A stretch of DNA of 40,213 bases from Thermodesulfovibrionales bacterium (lineage in GTDB: Bacteria; Nitrospirota; Thermodesulfovibrionia; Thermodesulfovibrionales; Dissulfurispiraceae). Under the pieces are notes generated by a model. The model saw only the letters and a program-made list of their open reading frames with translations, was not told the origin of the DNA and searched no databases. Positions 7,954 through 17,426 of this stretch are shown here, piece after piece (the first letter of the stretch is position 1; each line of letters opens with the position of its first letter). The DNA is taken from NCBI GenBank assembly GCA_026415695.1, contig JAOAGP010000027.1:1-40213 (forward strand), written 5' to 3'. Position numbers and translations under genes: made by a program.

Positions 7954-9852
7954 ATGTCAATTCAGTCACACGAATTTAAAACCGAGGTAAAACAACTTCT
8001 TGACCTCATGATTCACTCACTTTACTCACACAAAGAGGTGTTTTTAAGGGAATTAATATCAAATGCCTCTGATGCCATTGACAAGGTAAGGTTTTTAGGA
8101 CTGACAAATCAGACTCTATACGAGGCAAACACGGACTGGAAGATAAAGATATCTGTTGATGCTGAAAACAGCATATTAACAGTCAGTGATAATGGCATTG
8201 GCATGTCAAAGGATGAGATAGTTGAGGCATTAGGCACCATTGCACATTCTGGAACAAGGGAATTTTTAGAGCAGCTCCAATCAAAAGAGAATCTGCAGAA
8301 GGCTGATCTAATAGGCCAGTTTGGTGTTGGTTTTTACTCATCATTTATGGTTGCCGATAAGATAACAGTTATTTCTCGCAAAGCAGGATTACCTAATGAT
8401 ATGGCAGTCAAGTGGGAATCAACAGGAGATGGAAGATTCACCGTAGAAGATACAAAAAGAGATGGTAGAGGCACTGATGTAATCCTTCACATCAAAGAGG
8501 ATGAAAAAAGATATCTACAAGAGTGGGAGATTAAGGCTATAGTCAAGAAATACTCAGATTTTATTGAACATCCTATTTACCTTGAGGTTGAAAGGGAAAA
8601 ACAAAGTGAGCTGGATAAGACAAAAACAGTAAAGGTTAAGGAAGAGGAAAAGATTAACTCACAAAAGGCATTGTGGTTAAGGGACAAGTCAGAGATAACA
8701 AAGGAAGAATACGATGAGTTTTACAAACACATATCACATGATTTCAACCCTCCACAAAAGGTCATTCACTACAAAGCAGAAGGGACCCAAGAGTTTACTG
8801 TATTACTGTTTATCCCTTCAAAAATGCCATTCAATCTGTACTTCAAAGACTATAAGATTGGTCCGATGCTTTACATCAAAAGGGTTCAGATAATGAAAAA
8901 CTGCGAAGACCTGCTTCCTGAATACCTTCGGTTTGTCAAAGGGGTAGTTGATGCAGATGACTTACCGCTTAATGTATCAAGAGAGATGCTCCAAAACAAT
9001 CGTCAGGTCGAGATTATCAGAAAGAACATCACAAAAAAGGTATTAGATACACTTTCTGAAATGATGCAAAATGAATACGATGAGTATGTCAAATTTTACA
9101 GGGAATTTGGAAAGATACTAAAAGAGGCAATTCACTTTGATTTTTCAAAAAGGGATACAGTTGGGGATCTGCTGCTATTTGAGTCAATAAATTCTGCAGA
9201 AGGAAATCTCATAAGGTTAAAGGACTATGTGGATAACATGCAAGAAGGGCAGGATGCTATTTACTACATAACCGCACAAAATTACAAAGATGCTGTTAAT
9301 TCTCCATACATAGAGATATTCAAGAAAAAGGGCATAGATGTTCTTGTGCTCACAGACCCAATTGATGACATCATCTTTACTGACTACGAGTATAATGGCA
9401 AGAGATTTAAGGCGGTGATGAAGGGGGAATTGGATATTACAAGATCAGATGATAAGACTGATAGCAAAAAGGACTTTGAGCCTCTTTTAAAGTTCATAAA
9501 AGATGTTCTTGACAACAAGGTAAAGGATGTCAGACTATCTGGAAGACTCACTGACTCACCATGCTGTCTTGTCTATGATGAAGGGGCTGTGGATCAAAGG
9601 ATTGAGATGATTATGAAGGCAATGGGACAAACCGTCCAAGAGCAAAAAAAGATATTAGAGATAAATCCATCACATCCACTGTTTATGACAATGAATGAAA
9701 GATTTGAAAAGGGTATCAACAGGGATGAACTAACTAAATTCGTTAAACTACTATATGATCATGCCTTAATACTTGATGGCTCAAGACCAGAAAACCCATC
9801 TGATACTATAAAAACACTTTCTGAAATCCTGATACAAAGTCTTAAAACATAG
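7954..9852 (+). CDS. htpG: Molecular chaperone HtpG (bacterial Hsp90)
   Basis: ATP-dependent Hsp90 chaperone. The 632-residue product has the GHKL ATP-binding domain (LISNASDAIDK, DNGIGMSKDE, IGQFGVGFYSSFMVA), the middle domain with the conserved DADDLPLNVSREMLQ segment (catalytic arginine), and a C-terminal dimerisation domain (LEINPSHPL). It is the usual length for bacterial HtpG. The ATG at 7954 follows AGGAGG by seven bases; a TTG directly upstream would reduce the spacing to four. The CIRCE operator in its leader indicates heat-shock control by HrcA. Two permease genes follow 8 bases downstream. Confidence 0.97.
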   Translation: MSIQSHEFKTEVKQLLDLMIHSLYSHKEVFLRELISNASDAIDKVRFLGLTNQTLYEANTDWKIKISVDAENSILTVSDNGIGMSKDEIVEALGTIAHSGTREFLEQLQSKENLQKADLIGQFGVGFYSSFMVADKITVISRKAGLPNDMAVKWESTGDGRFTVEDTKRDGRGTDVILHIKEDEKRYLQEWEIKAIVKKYSDFIEHPIYLEVEREKQSELDKTKTVKVKEEEKINSQKALWLRDKSEITKEEYDEFYKHISHDFNPPQKVIHYKAEGTQEFTVLLFIPSKMPFNLYFKDYKIGPMLYIKRVQIMKNCEDLLPEYLRFVKGVVDADDLPLNVSREMLQNNRQVEIIRKNITKKVLDTLSEMMQNEYDEYVKFYREFGKILKEAIHFDFSKRDTVGDLLLFESINSAEGNLIRLKDYVDNMQEGQDAIYYITAQNYKDAVNSPYIEIFKKKGIDVLVLTDPIDDIIFTDYEYNGKRFKAVMKGELDITRSDDKTDSKKDFEPLLKFIKDVLDNKVKDVRLSGRLTDSPCCLVYDEGAVDQRIEMIMKAMGQTVQEQKKILEINPSHPLFMTMNERFEKGINRDELTKFVKLLYDHALILDGSRPENPSDTIKTLSEILIQSLKT

Positions 9853-9860
9853 GCATTCAT

Positions 9861-10793
9861 GTGTTTTCATACCTAATCAAGAGATTATCTATGGTTATCC
9901 CTTTGTTATTAGGGATAACCTTTTTTACCTTTCTCATCCTTAAAAACCTCCCTGGTGATGCCGTCACAAATCTTATTGCAGAGAGAAGCTCACCAGAGAT
10001 TATAGAGGAATTAAGGCAAAAATTAGGCACAGATAAACCTTTTTTAATGCAGTATCTTGGTTATCTAAATCTACTTTTAAGCGGAAACATGGGCAAGTCT
10101 TTAATAAACCAACGGGATGTTGCAGAGGAGATAAAGAAAAAATTGCCAAATACGATTAAACTTACCTTTTTAGCAATGGCTTTTGCCATACCATTAGGTA
10201 TAACTATTGGTTTTATAAGTGGTTACTCAAAAGATCCCACGATTACAAAGATACTTGATAGCCTAACCATTTGTGCCCTTAGTTTTCCTGTATTCTGGAT
10301 TGGTTTGATACTGATAATCATCTTTAGCCTGACATTAAAGGTATTACCACCTTCAGGAACAGGTGCATTACAGTATCTGATACTACCAGCCGTTACACTC
10401 TCTATACCTGCTATAGGCAACATTGCAAGGATTACAAAGATATCTATTAGTGAGGTATTGCATATGCCATACATCCTAACTGCACATGCAAAAGGGCTAC
10501 CACCTTTAAGGTTAAAGATTTTACACATACTCAAAAACGCTATTATCCCTATCGTCACCATCATTGGGCTTGATATTGGAAGTTACTTAAATGGGGCAGT
10601 AGTAACGGAAACCATATTTGGCTGGGACGGTATCGGTAAATACACAATGGAGGGCATAATTAGGAGGGATTATCCGGTCATATTAGGTTGTGTGTTGGTA
10701 GGGACTACAATCTTTGTAATCATCAATACTCTAACAGATATCTGTTATCACATCCTTGACCCAAGGATTAGGCATGAAATCAAAAGAGGGTAA
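9861..10793 (+). CDS. ABC transporter permease, DppB/OppB type
   Basis: Inner-membrane permease of the peptide/nickel (DppB/OppB/NikB) family, 310 residues with about six membrane segments. The N-terminus MFSYLIKRLSMVIPLLLGITF and the GDAVTNLIAERSSPEIIEELRQKLGTDKPF periplasmic part are characteristic, as is the EAA loop LTAHAKGLPPLRLKILHILKNA that contacts the ATPase. It starts with GTG and has no obvious Shine-Dalgarno; 8 bases after htpG, so it may be co-transcribed with it. The next gene is the second permease, overlapping by 20 bases. No ATPase or binding-protein gene is nearby, so the substrate (dipeptide, oligopeptide or metal) cannot be told. Confidence 0.9.
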   Translation: MFSYLIKRLSMVIPLLLGITFFTFLILKNLPGDAVTNLIAERSSPEIIEELRQKLGTDKPFLMQYLGYLNLLLSGNMGKSLINQRDVAEEIKKKLPNTIKLTFLAMAFAIPLGITIGFISGYSKDPTITKILDSLTICALSFPVFWIGLILIIIFSLTLKVLPPSGTGALQYLILPAVTLSIPAIGNIARITKISISEVLHMPYILTAHAKGLPPLRLKILHILKNAIIPIVTIIGLDIGSYLNGAVVTETIFGWDGIGKYTMEGIIRRDYPVILGCVLVGTTIFVIINTLTDICYHILDPRIRHEIKRG

Positions 10794-11574
10794 GATATCC
10801 ATTTTTATCTTACTACTTGTCGTGTCTGTATCTTTTTCTTCATCTTTGATTGGATTTGACAATTACAACGAGATAGACCTTGATATTATTACAACTCCTC
10901 CATCTCTACAACACCCCTTTGGCACTGACATGAAAGGAAGGGATGTCTTTTTAAGGGTGCTTCACGGGATAAGGATTTCAATCGTGATATCAATACTATC
11001 AGTAATCATTTCCTCATTAATCGGTTTTATTATTGGAATCATCTCTGGATATATTGGTGGTAAGGTTGATCTATTCTTGATGACAATCGTAGATTTTATA
11101 TTATCTTTTCCAACACTCCTGTTTGTCATTGCAATATCAATACTATTTCCACCGGGAATGTTGTCAGTAATAATCGCATTAAGTGCTATCGGATGGTCGT
11201 CATTTGCACGGATAACAAGGGGTATCACCCTTTCAGTCAAACAGATGCCCTTTGTAGAGGCATCCGTATGCACAGGTTGCAGTCATACAAGGATCTTATT
11301 AAGACACATCGCCCCTCAATGCCTGTCTACAATCTTTATTTTAATGGGCATAAAGTTAGGCGGCTTTGTCCTTGCAGAGGCAACGCTGGGATTCTTGGGT
11401 TTGGGCATTCAACCACCAGAACCATCATTAGGTGCTATGGTGAGCAGCGGAAGGCACTACCTCCTTACTGCACCGTGGATCTCCGTGTTTCCCGGATTGG
11501 TTATATTTGTGATTGTATTTTGTTTTAATACAATTGGTGAGTCTCTAAGAAAGGTTTATGATATAAGGGATTGA
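10774..11574 (+). CDS. ABC transporter permease, DppC/OppC type
   Basis: Partner permease of the DppC/OppC family. From the ATG at 10774 it has 266 residues: one N-terminal membrane helix, the PFGTDMKGRDVFLRVLHGIR signature of the family, then the permease core with the EAA loop VEASVCTGCSHTRILLRHI. AAGGATTAGGC precedes the ATG within the end of the first permease gene, so the pair is translationally coupled. A GTG/ATG-type start 6 codons earlier is open but less likely. A complete importer would also need DppD/DppF ATPases and a binding protein, which must be encoded elsewhere. Its TGA stop abuts the stop of the convergent DksA-like gene. Confidence 0.9.
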   Translation: MKSKEGKISIFILLLVVSVSFSSSLIGFDNYNEIDLDIITTPPSLQHPFGTDMKGRDVFLRVLHGIRISIVISILSVIISSLIGFIIGIISGYIGGKVDLFLMTIVDFILSFPTLLFVIAISILFPPGMLSVIIALSAIGWSSFARITRGITLSVKQMPFVEASVCTGCSHTRILLRHIAPQCLSTIFILMGIKLGGFVLAEATLGFLGLGIQPPEPSLGAMVSSGRHYLLTAPWISVFPGLVIFVIVFCFNTIGESLRKVYDIRD

Positions 11575-11964
11575 TTACCTCTCCCGAAGTTTTTCTTCCT
11601 CTTCTTGCTCTGTTTTACACTCTATACACATCGTAGTCACAGGTCTTGCCTGTAACCTCTTAATATCTATCTCCTTGCCACATGCCTCACATATGCCATA
11701 AGTCCCATTTTCAATCTTTTCAAGGGCAGTATCTATCTTTTTTAACAACTGCCTTTCTCTACCCTTAAGCCTAAGGGAGAAGTTTAAGTCTATCTCTGCG
11801 GATGCCTGATCACCCAATTCCGTTAGATTATTATTTTCAGGTATCTTTGCCTTACTAACATCAGCATCTGTTAAAAGGGCTGACCTTTGTTGTAGAAGCG
11901 TTTTTTTGATCTGCTGTATCTCTGTTTGTCTTTCTGTTGTGTTTTTTCCCTTTTTGTTCTTCAT
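11575..11964 (-). CDS. DksA/TraR family zinc-finger protein
   Basis: The 129-residue protein has a helical hairpin region followed by a four-cysteine zinc finger, C-x2-C-x17-C-x2-C (CEACG ... CIEC), preceded by GTYGICEAC and followed by a charged helix. The conserved ELGDQASAEID block corresponds to the coiled-coil part of the family. DksA proteins bind the secondary channel of RNA polymerase and act with ppGpp; the classical DxxDxA tip motif is not obvious here, so it may be a YteA/DksA-like variant rather than DksA itself. It is monocistronic or the end of the isoprenoid operon: dxs lies 116 bases upstream on the same strand. Confidence 0.88.
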   Translation of the reverse strand: MKNKKGKNTTERQTEIQQIKKTLLQQRSALLTDADVSKAKIPENNNLTELGDQASAEIDLNFSLRLKGRERQLLKKIDTALEKIENGTYGICEACGKEIDIKRLQARPVTTMCIECKTEQEEEEKLRER

Positions 11965-12080
11965 AACTTACTCCAAATTCATGGTCATTAACGATAACAA
12001 AACCACAAAAAATGTGTCAAACCTGTTAATGTCAAAAATAAAAGGAACTTCCAAAGTATGTATGAAAACATGTTTAAATG

Positions 12081-13991
12081 TTAACTCTTGCAAAAGTCTG
12101 CTATTGACCTAAAGATTGACTCCTCGTCTAATCCGTAAATCTCTCTTAGCCTTTTTTGGGAACCATGCTCAATAAAGACATCTGGTAGCCCTATTCTTAA
12201 GACCTTTACATCAAAGACAGCATTATCACAGAGGCACTCCAATACAGCACTACCAAAACCACCTGCTAAAACATTCTCCTCAATAGTAACCACCCTTTTT
12301 ATCTTCTTCACCTTATCAATAATCAATTCCTTGTCTAAAGGCTTTATAAACCTCATGTTGACAAGTGTCGGGTTTATACCTGATTGCATTAATCTGCCTA
12401 TGATTCTTTTAACTCTCAATACTGTATTGCCTACTGCCAATATCAATATGTCATCCCCATCACTCAATACCTCTGCCTTACCAAGAGTAATCTGGGATGA
12501 GATATAGCCATCATCAAGTATTGTAGGAGCCTTACCCCTTGGAAACCTTATTGCACAAGGCACATTGAGGCTACAACCAAAGGCAAGCATATCTTTCATT
12601 TCATCAGCATCTTTAGGTGACATGATGACAATATTTGGGATATGTCTTAAATATGAGATGTCAAACACCCCTTGATGAGTGGCTCCATCTTCACCAACTA
12701 TTCCGCATCTATCAATTACGAACAAGACTGGCAGGTTTTGAAGACAGACATCGTGGATAATCTCATCGTATCCCCTTTGTAAAAATGTAGAATATATCGC
12801 CACAACTGGCTTCTTGCCTTGTGTTGAAAGTCCTGCTGCAAAAGTAACGGCATGGGGTTCGGCAATCCCAACATCAAAAAACCTGTCTGGAAACCTTTCT
12901 GCAAATGCTGAAAGCCCGGTTCCCTCCTTCATAGCAGCGGTAATTGCAACAATCTTTTCATCCTTTTCAGCTAACTCAACTATTGTTTTACCAAATACTT
13001 CACTATAGGTAAGGTTTGTTGCCTCATAGTATTGAGCATTGCCATTTTTTAGCCCCTCACAACTGTCAAATGGGCCTGTGCCATGATAAATACAAGGGTC
13101 TTCTTCTGCAAATTTATATCCCTTACCTTTTGCAGTAACTATATGTAATAGGATTGGACCGTGTAATTCCCTTACTCCTATGAGTGTATTTATGAGCATC
13201 TCAATGTCATGTCCGTCAATGGGGCCTATATACTCAAAACCCAAATCAATAAACAATCCACCGGGAAGAAAGAACCCCTTCAAACTCCCTTCAGCCTTTT
13301 CAGCCAATCTCGTGAAAGTGGAACCAATCTTTGGAATCCCTTCAATTAGTGCCTTTGTTTCTTTCTTAAACTTCCTAAAAAAAGTTGTGGTTTGAATCTT
13401 GATAAGATAGTTTGAAAGGGCACCGACATTAGGGGATATAGACATCTCGTTGTCATTTAGGATAACGATGATATCCTTCTTGAGATGACCAGCATGATTT
13501 AGTCCCTCAAAGGCAAGCCCTGAGGTCATAGCTCCATCACCAATAACTGCAATCACCCTTTCCTTTTGCCTTTCTATTTGCCCTTTTTGTATGTCTAAAT
13601 CCCTTGCCACAACCATACCTAATCCTGCAGAAATGGATGTGGAACTATGTCCTGTTCCAAAGATATCGTGTGGACTCTCTGACCTCTTCGGAAAGCCTGA
13701 GATACCTCCGTGTTTTCTTAAACTGTGAAATTCATTGTATCTGCCAGTGATTATCTTATGTGCATAACACTGATGCCCTACATCCCAGATTATCTTATCA
13801 GTTGGGGAATCAAATACATAATGAAGAGCAATGGTCAACTCAACTACACCCAAGTTTGATGACAAATGCCCACCATTAAGTGATACCCTCTCAACTATTG
13901 TAGAGCGAATGTCTTCTGCAAGTTTTTTTAGTGAATCTAAACTTAACGATTTAATATCTTGAGGAGATGTTATCCCCTGTATCATTGACAT
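12081..13991 (-). CDS. dxs: 1-deoxy-D-xylulose-5-phosphate synthase
   Basis: Thiamine-diphosphate enzyme joining pyruvate and glyceraldehyde 3-phosphate, the first step of the MEP isoprenoid pathway. The 636-residue protein has the DXS start (VSLNGGHLSSNLGVVELTIALHYVF), the ThDP motif VIGDGAMTSGLAFEGLNHAG with LNDNEMSISPNVG, the transketolase pyrimidine-binding domain (GIAEPHAVTFAAGL, STFLQRGYDEIIHDV, DRCGIVGEDGATHQGVFDI) and the C-terminal transketolase domain. Its ATG directly follows the ispA stop (TAGATG), with GAGGAAGG upstream, so the two are tightly coupled. Confidence 0.97.
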   Translation of the reverse strand: MSMIQGITSPQDIKSLSLDSLKKLAEDIRSTIVERVSLNGGHLSSNLGVVELTIALHYVFDSPTDKIIWDVGHQCYAHKIITGRYNEFHSLRKHGGISGFPKRSESPHDIFGTGHSSTSISAGLGMVVARDLDIQKGQIERQKERVIAVIGDGAMTSGLAFEGLNHAGHLKKDIIVILNDNEMSISPNVGALSNYLIKIQTTTFFRKFKKETKALIEGIPKIGSTFTRLAEKAEGSLKGFFLPGGLFIDLGFEYIGPIDGHDIEMLINTLIGVRELHGPILLHIVTAKGKGYKFAEEDPCIYHGTGPFDSCEGLKNGNAQYYEATNLTYSEVFGKTIVELAEKDEKIVAITAAMKEGTGLSAFAERFPDRFFDVGIAEPHAVTFAAGLSTQGKKPVVAIYSTFLQRGYDEIIHDVCLQNLPVLFVIDRCGIVGEDGATHQGVFDISYLRHIPNIVIMSPKDADEMKDMLAFGCSLNVPCAIRFPRGKAPTILDDGYISSQITLGKAEVLSDGDDILILAVGNTVLRVKRIIGRLMQSGINPTLVNMRFIKPLDKELIIDKVKKIKRVVTIEENVLAGGFGSAVLECLCDNAVFDVKVLRIGLPDVFIEHGSQKRLREIYGLDEESIFRSIADFCKS

Positions 13992-14891
13992 CTAAGCCTT
14001 CCTCTCTAATAGATATCTCGCTATCAATCGTAAAGGTTCTGCCTTTTCACCAAAGTGGGCGAGACATTGTATTGCCTCGTCAATTAAATACTTCACCTTC
14101 TCTTTAGACAAATCAATCCCATAAAGAGACGGATATGTCATCTTTTTTCTTCTCTCATCAGAGCCTTTGGTCTTGCCAAGTGTCTCGGTAGATTCAGTAA
14201 TATCTATAATATCATCAACTATCTGAAATGCTAACCCTATGTTTGAGCCATAGCGTGATAGCAATCTAACATCCACTTCAGGTGCATTTGCTAACATTGC
14301 ACCAATGCTTACAGACACCTTTATCATCTCAGCAGTCTTATTTGTATGTATGAAATGTAATGTAGGCTCGTCAGGTTGTTTATTCTCTGACAGTATATCC
14401 ATCGCCTGACCAATTACCATGCCATTAAGACCTGCAGAACTTGCAACCTCATTTATTACTGACAGTATCACTTCTGCAGATACACCTTTTGACAAGTTTG
14501 CCCTATACACCTTTGATGAAAATATCCTGAAAGCCTCAGTCAATAGACCATCTCCTGCAAGTATTGCAATTGCCTCACCGAATACTTTATGATTTGTTGG
14601 TTTACCCCTTCTTAGATCATCATCATCCATGGCAGGTAGGTCATCATGGATAAGTGAGTAGGTATGTATAAACTCAAGTGCAGAGGCATAGGGAACGATC
14701 TCTTCGCCTTTTGCTCCAAACACCTCGTAAGATGCGATACAAAGCACAGGTCTCAGCCTTTTACCGCCTGCTGTTAAGGAATAACGCATAGAATCAAAGA
14801 GCACAGCAGGTTTTTGAGAGCCTTGAAAATAACTCTCTATAAATGAATTGACAAGACCTGCCCTATCTTTGATGTATTTTTTTATATCCAT
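13992..14891 (-). CDS. ispA: Polyprenyl synthetase (farnesyl/geranylgeranyl diphosphate synthase)
   Basis: Trans-prenyltransferase that extends DMAPP with IPP. The 299-residue product has AGGKRLRPVL (IPP binding), a first aspartate-rich motif DDLPAMD (83-89) with the two-residue insert typical of bacterial type II FPP synthases, and a second motif DDIID (226-230). Chain length (C15 or C20) cannot be fixed from this reading, although the insert favours FPP. It precedes dxs with no gap. xseB, often found just upstream, is absent. Only a weak TAAGG precedes the ATG. Confidence 0.93.
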   Translation of the reverse strand: MDIKKYIKDRAGLVNSFIESYFQGSQKPAVLFDSMRYSLTAGGKRLRPVLCIASYEVFGAKGEEIVPYASALEFIHTYSLIHDDLPAMDDDDLRRGKPTNHKVFGEAIAILAGDGLLTEAFRIFSSKVYRANLSKGVSAEVILSVINEVASSAGLNGMVIGQAMDILSENKQPDEPTLHFIHTNKTAEMIKVSVSIGAMLANAPEVDVRLLSRYGSNIGLAFQIVDDIIDITESTETLGKTKGSDERRKKMTYPSLYGIDLSKEKVKYLIDEAIQCLAHFGEKAEPLRLIARYLLERKA

Positions 14892-15013
14892 GCCTTACAT
14901 TATCGTTTAAAGGATAGCCATTTTGCAATCAAGATCACACCTTGAAAAATCCTTACAGTTTAAAAAACTTCCATATAAAGTGCCTTTTAAGAATAAGAAG
15001 ATTATGGTTAGTC

Positions 15014-16027
15014 TTACTTCATAAGTTGCTTAAAGGCATCTAAAACCATGTCAGGTTTAATCTCTTTCATACAAGTTAGTCTTTCACATTTCTTTTTGTA
15101 ACAAGGCACACAAGATATATTTGTCTGCACAACCCTGCAACCTTCACTAAAAGGACCTGTCCTCAATGGGTTTGTAGGACCAAATATAGCCACAAGAGGC
15201 TTTTTCAGTGCTGCTGCGATGTGCATAGGACCTGTGTCATTTGATATAACACCTTTTGCATGCCTAATAAGACAGATCAATGACTGAATCGTTGTCTCTC
15301 CAGCAAGATTCACAGCCTTACCTTGTGAAAGGCTACAAATAGTATCTCCAATTTGTCTATCAGCACCACTACCGACTATTAGACAGATATCATCAAGCCT
15401 TGAGATAACCTCTGCAAATCTTTCAGGCATCCACTGTTTTGTCTTCCAGCGTGCACCCGGAATCACAACATAATACGGCGTGTATCTCTTTATTATATCC
15501 TCAACCATCCTTGATGGTTTTATAAGAGGCATTGGGAACTCAATCTTATCATAAAGACAACCTAAAGCCTGTAATGTTTTCATGTATCGTGTTACTGCGT
15601 GGGTATCTTTATCAACTTTTACCCGTATGTTATAAAAAATAGGGCTAAACTCCCTGCCCTTGCTAAATCCTATCCTAACTGGTGCTTTACTTAATCCTGT
15701 TATTAGACCACTCCTTAAAAGTCCTTGCAAGTCAATAACAACATCATAATGCTCGTTTTGTAATTGCCTTGACAAAGATACAATATCATGTATGGTGTGT
15801 TTAAAGGCAGACACTTTTTTCCATTTATCCTTGTCAATTACCCATAGTTTTTTGACCATAGGATGAGTTTGTAGCAGGTCTTCTAATCCCTTTGCGATAA
15901 CCCAATGTATCTCAGCATCTGGATAGTTAGCATTTATAGCGTTTAAAACAGGGAGACTATGTATCACATCCCCCATAGAACTCGGCTTTACAATTAATAT
16001 CTTATTGTATTTGCATGCTTTTAGCAT
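15014..16027 (-). CDS. Heptosyltransferase (GT9), LPS inner-core type
   Basis: Glycosyltransferase family 9 protein of 337 residues. The N-terminus KILIVKPSSMGDVIHSLPVL is diagnostic of ADP-heptose:LPS heptosyltransferases and resembles heptosyltransferase I (WaaC) most; the C-terminal donor-binding half has VVIPGARWKTKQWMPERFAEV and GVISNDTGPMHIAAALKKPLVAIFGPT. It transfers heptose to the lipid A-Kdo core at the cytoplasmic face. A TTG six codons upstream is open; ATG at 16027 is preferred because a GAGG lies upstream of it. The cysteine-rich tail CVPCYKKKCERLTCMKEI is common in this family. It implies an outer membrane with LPS. Confidence 0.88.
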   Translation of the reverse strand: MLKACKYNKILIVKPSSMGDVIHSLPVLNAINANYPDAEIHWVIAKGLEDLLQTHPMVKKLWVIDKDKWKKVSAFKHTIHDIVSLSRQLQNEHYDVVIDLQGLLRSGLITGLSKAPVRIGFSKGREFSPIFYNIRVKVDKDTHAVTRYMKTLQALGCLYDKIEFPMPLIKPSRMVEDIIKRYTPYYVVIPGARWKTKQWMPERFAEVISRLDDICLIVGSGADRQIGDTICSLSQGKAVNLAGETTIQSLICLIRHAKGVISNDTGPMHIAAALKKPLVAIFGPTNPLRTGPFSEGCRVVQTNISCVPCYKKKCERLTCMKEIKPDMVLDAFKQLMK

Positions 16028-16209
16028 TTTTATATCATACCTCAAAAATCGTCTTTTTTTAAAGAAGATTGTCCTGTATAAAACCTACGATACATCTACA
16101 CTCATAGATTACTTTGACATGGAACTCTAAAGGATAGACTATGCTTATTCAATAAATTTGTAATACGATTAGTCCTTCTTTCTTACTTTGTGGATTAGAA
16201 ATGACATAA

Positions 16210-16245
16210 AAAAAGGGACAGTTCATACATAAACTGTCCCTTTTT
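16210..16245. terminator. Bidirectional rho-independent terminator after dsrP
   Basis: GGGACAGTT (16215-16223) and AACTGTCCC (16232-16240) form a 9-bp stem with an 8-base loop, flanked by A-run and T-run on both sides, so it can end transcription in either direction. It sits 12 bases after the dsrP stop and closes the dsr operon. Confidence 0.9.
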
Positions 16246-16256
16246 GCTGATGAATA

Positions 16257-17426
16257 TTAGTGTGCTGCGTCCCCGCCAGATGCCTCTTTTATAGAAACGG
16301 CAATCTTGTAAAGTATGGTTAAAACAAGTGCTCCTACAGCCCATACTGCAAGTGAAATAGTAGCCTCTGGAACCGTTGGCCAGTATTCTGTTATCTTCTC
16401 AAACGGATTAGGCACAAAGCCTCCTACGATAAGACCAAATCCTTTATCAATCCACAATGAGAAGAACACGCATATTGAGGCAATTGCAAGGATTGTTTCA
16501 TTTCTACGGAGTTGAGGGAAAAGTAGTAACACAAGTGAAACTACAGCTAGAATTGAACTAATCCACATTAGCGGCACAAGCTTGCTATATCCTTCTAAAC
16601 CAACATACAGATAAACAAAAGGATGTGTATGACCCGGTATTGCACTATAAAATGCTGTGAAAAACTCTAACCCTAAGAAGAAGACATTGGTTATCATAAA
16701 GTAGGTGACAATCTTGCCCAATGCCTGAATTGCCTCTTTACCGGGATCAAATTTTGTAAACTTCCTGACAATCATACACAGGATTATTAGCAGAGCAGGA
16801 CCACTTGCAAATGCTGATGCCAAGAATCTTGCAGCCATGATAGCTGTGAGCCAGAAGTGCCTTCCAGGCAAGCCTGCGTATAAAAATGCTGTTACTGTGT
16901 GGATTGAAGGTGCCCATGCAATTGAGATGTAGATAAAGGGTTTAATCCATTTTGGAGGAGCAATACCTTTCTTTTCTGCATGCAATACCGTCCATCCAAC
17001 TAATAGATTGAGAAACAGATAGCCACTTAAAACTACCATGTCATAAAACATCACCGAGTTTGGTGTTGGGTGCAGGATGACATTTAAAACCCTCAATGGT
17101 TGGCCCATATCTACAAAGATAAAGAGCATACACATTATAACTGCAGGGATTGCAAGGAATTCACCAAGGATGGTTATCTTACCAAATGCCTTGTAGTCGT
17201 GCAGATAATAAGGTAAGACCACCATCACTCCTGATGCTGCAACTCCAACCAAAAAGGTAAACTGTGAGATATAAAAACCCCACGAAACATCCCTACTCAT
17301 ACCAGTAATGCCTAATCCTTGAGCGAATTGTTGGAGGTAGAACAAAAAGCCCGCCCCGATTATCGCAAGTAGGAATACTATCCACCCCCAGTATGTTTTG
17401 CTGCCAGAAAGGGCTTTATCCAACAT
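16257..17426 (-). CDS. dsrP: Sulfite reduction-associated complex membrane protein DsrP
   Basis: NrfD/PsrC-family integral membrane protein, about ten helices, 389 residues; it exchanges electrons between the quinone pool and the periplasmic iron-sulfur protein DsrO. The start MLDKALSGSKTYWGWIV and loops such as LNVILHPTPNSVMFYDM and FYSAIPGHTHPFVYLYVGLEGYSK fit DsrP. The ATG at 17426 has GGAGG eight bases upstream, inside the end of dsrO (11-base overlap), so an upstream in-frame start is rejected. Last gene of the dsrCMKJOP unit. Confidence 0.95.
   Translation of the reverse strand: MLDKALSGSKTYWGWIVFLLAIIGAGFLFYLQQFAQGLGITGMSRDVSWGFYISQFTFLVGVAASGVMVVLPYYLHDYKAFGKITILGEFLAIPAVIMCMLFIFVDMGQPLRVLNVILHPTPNSVMFYDMVVLSGYLFLNLLVGWTVLHAEKKGIAPPKWIKPFIYISIAWAPSIHTVTAFLYAGLPGRHFWLTAIMAARFLASAFASGPALLIILCMIVRKFTKFDPGKEAIQALGKIVTYFMITNVFFLGLEFFTAFYSAIPGHTHPFVYLYVGLEGYSKLVPLMWISSILAVVSLVLLLFPQLRRNETILAIASICVFFSLWIDKGFGLIVGGFVPNPFEKITEYWPTVPEATISLAVWAVGALVLTILYKIAVSIKEASGGDAAH

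Noticed and set aside
10223-10564. 113-codon open frame opposite the DppB-like gene
   Set aside because: It lies antisense in a clear permease gene, has no ribosome-binding site and no recognisable motif; a frame shadow.
11193-11528. 111-codon open frame inside the DppC-like gene
   Set aside because: Shifted frame within a conserved permease, Cys- and Arg-rich without domain features; a shadow.
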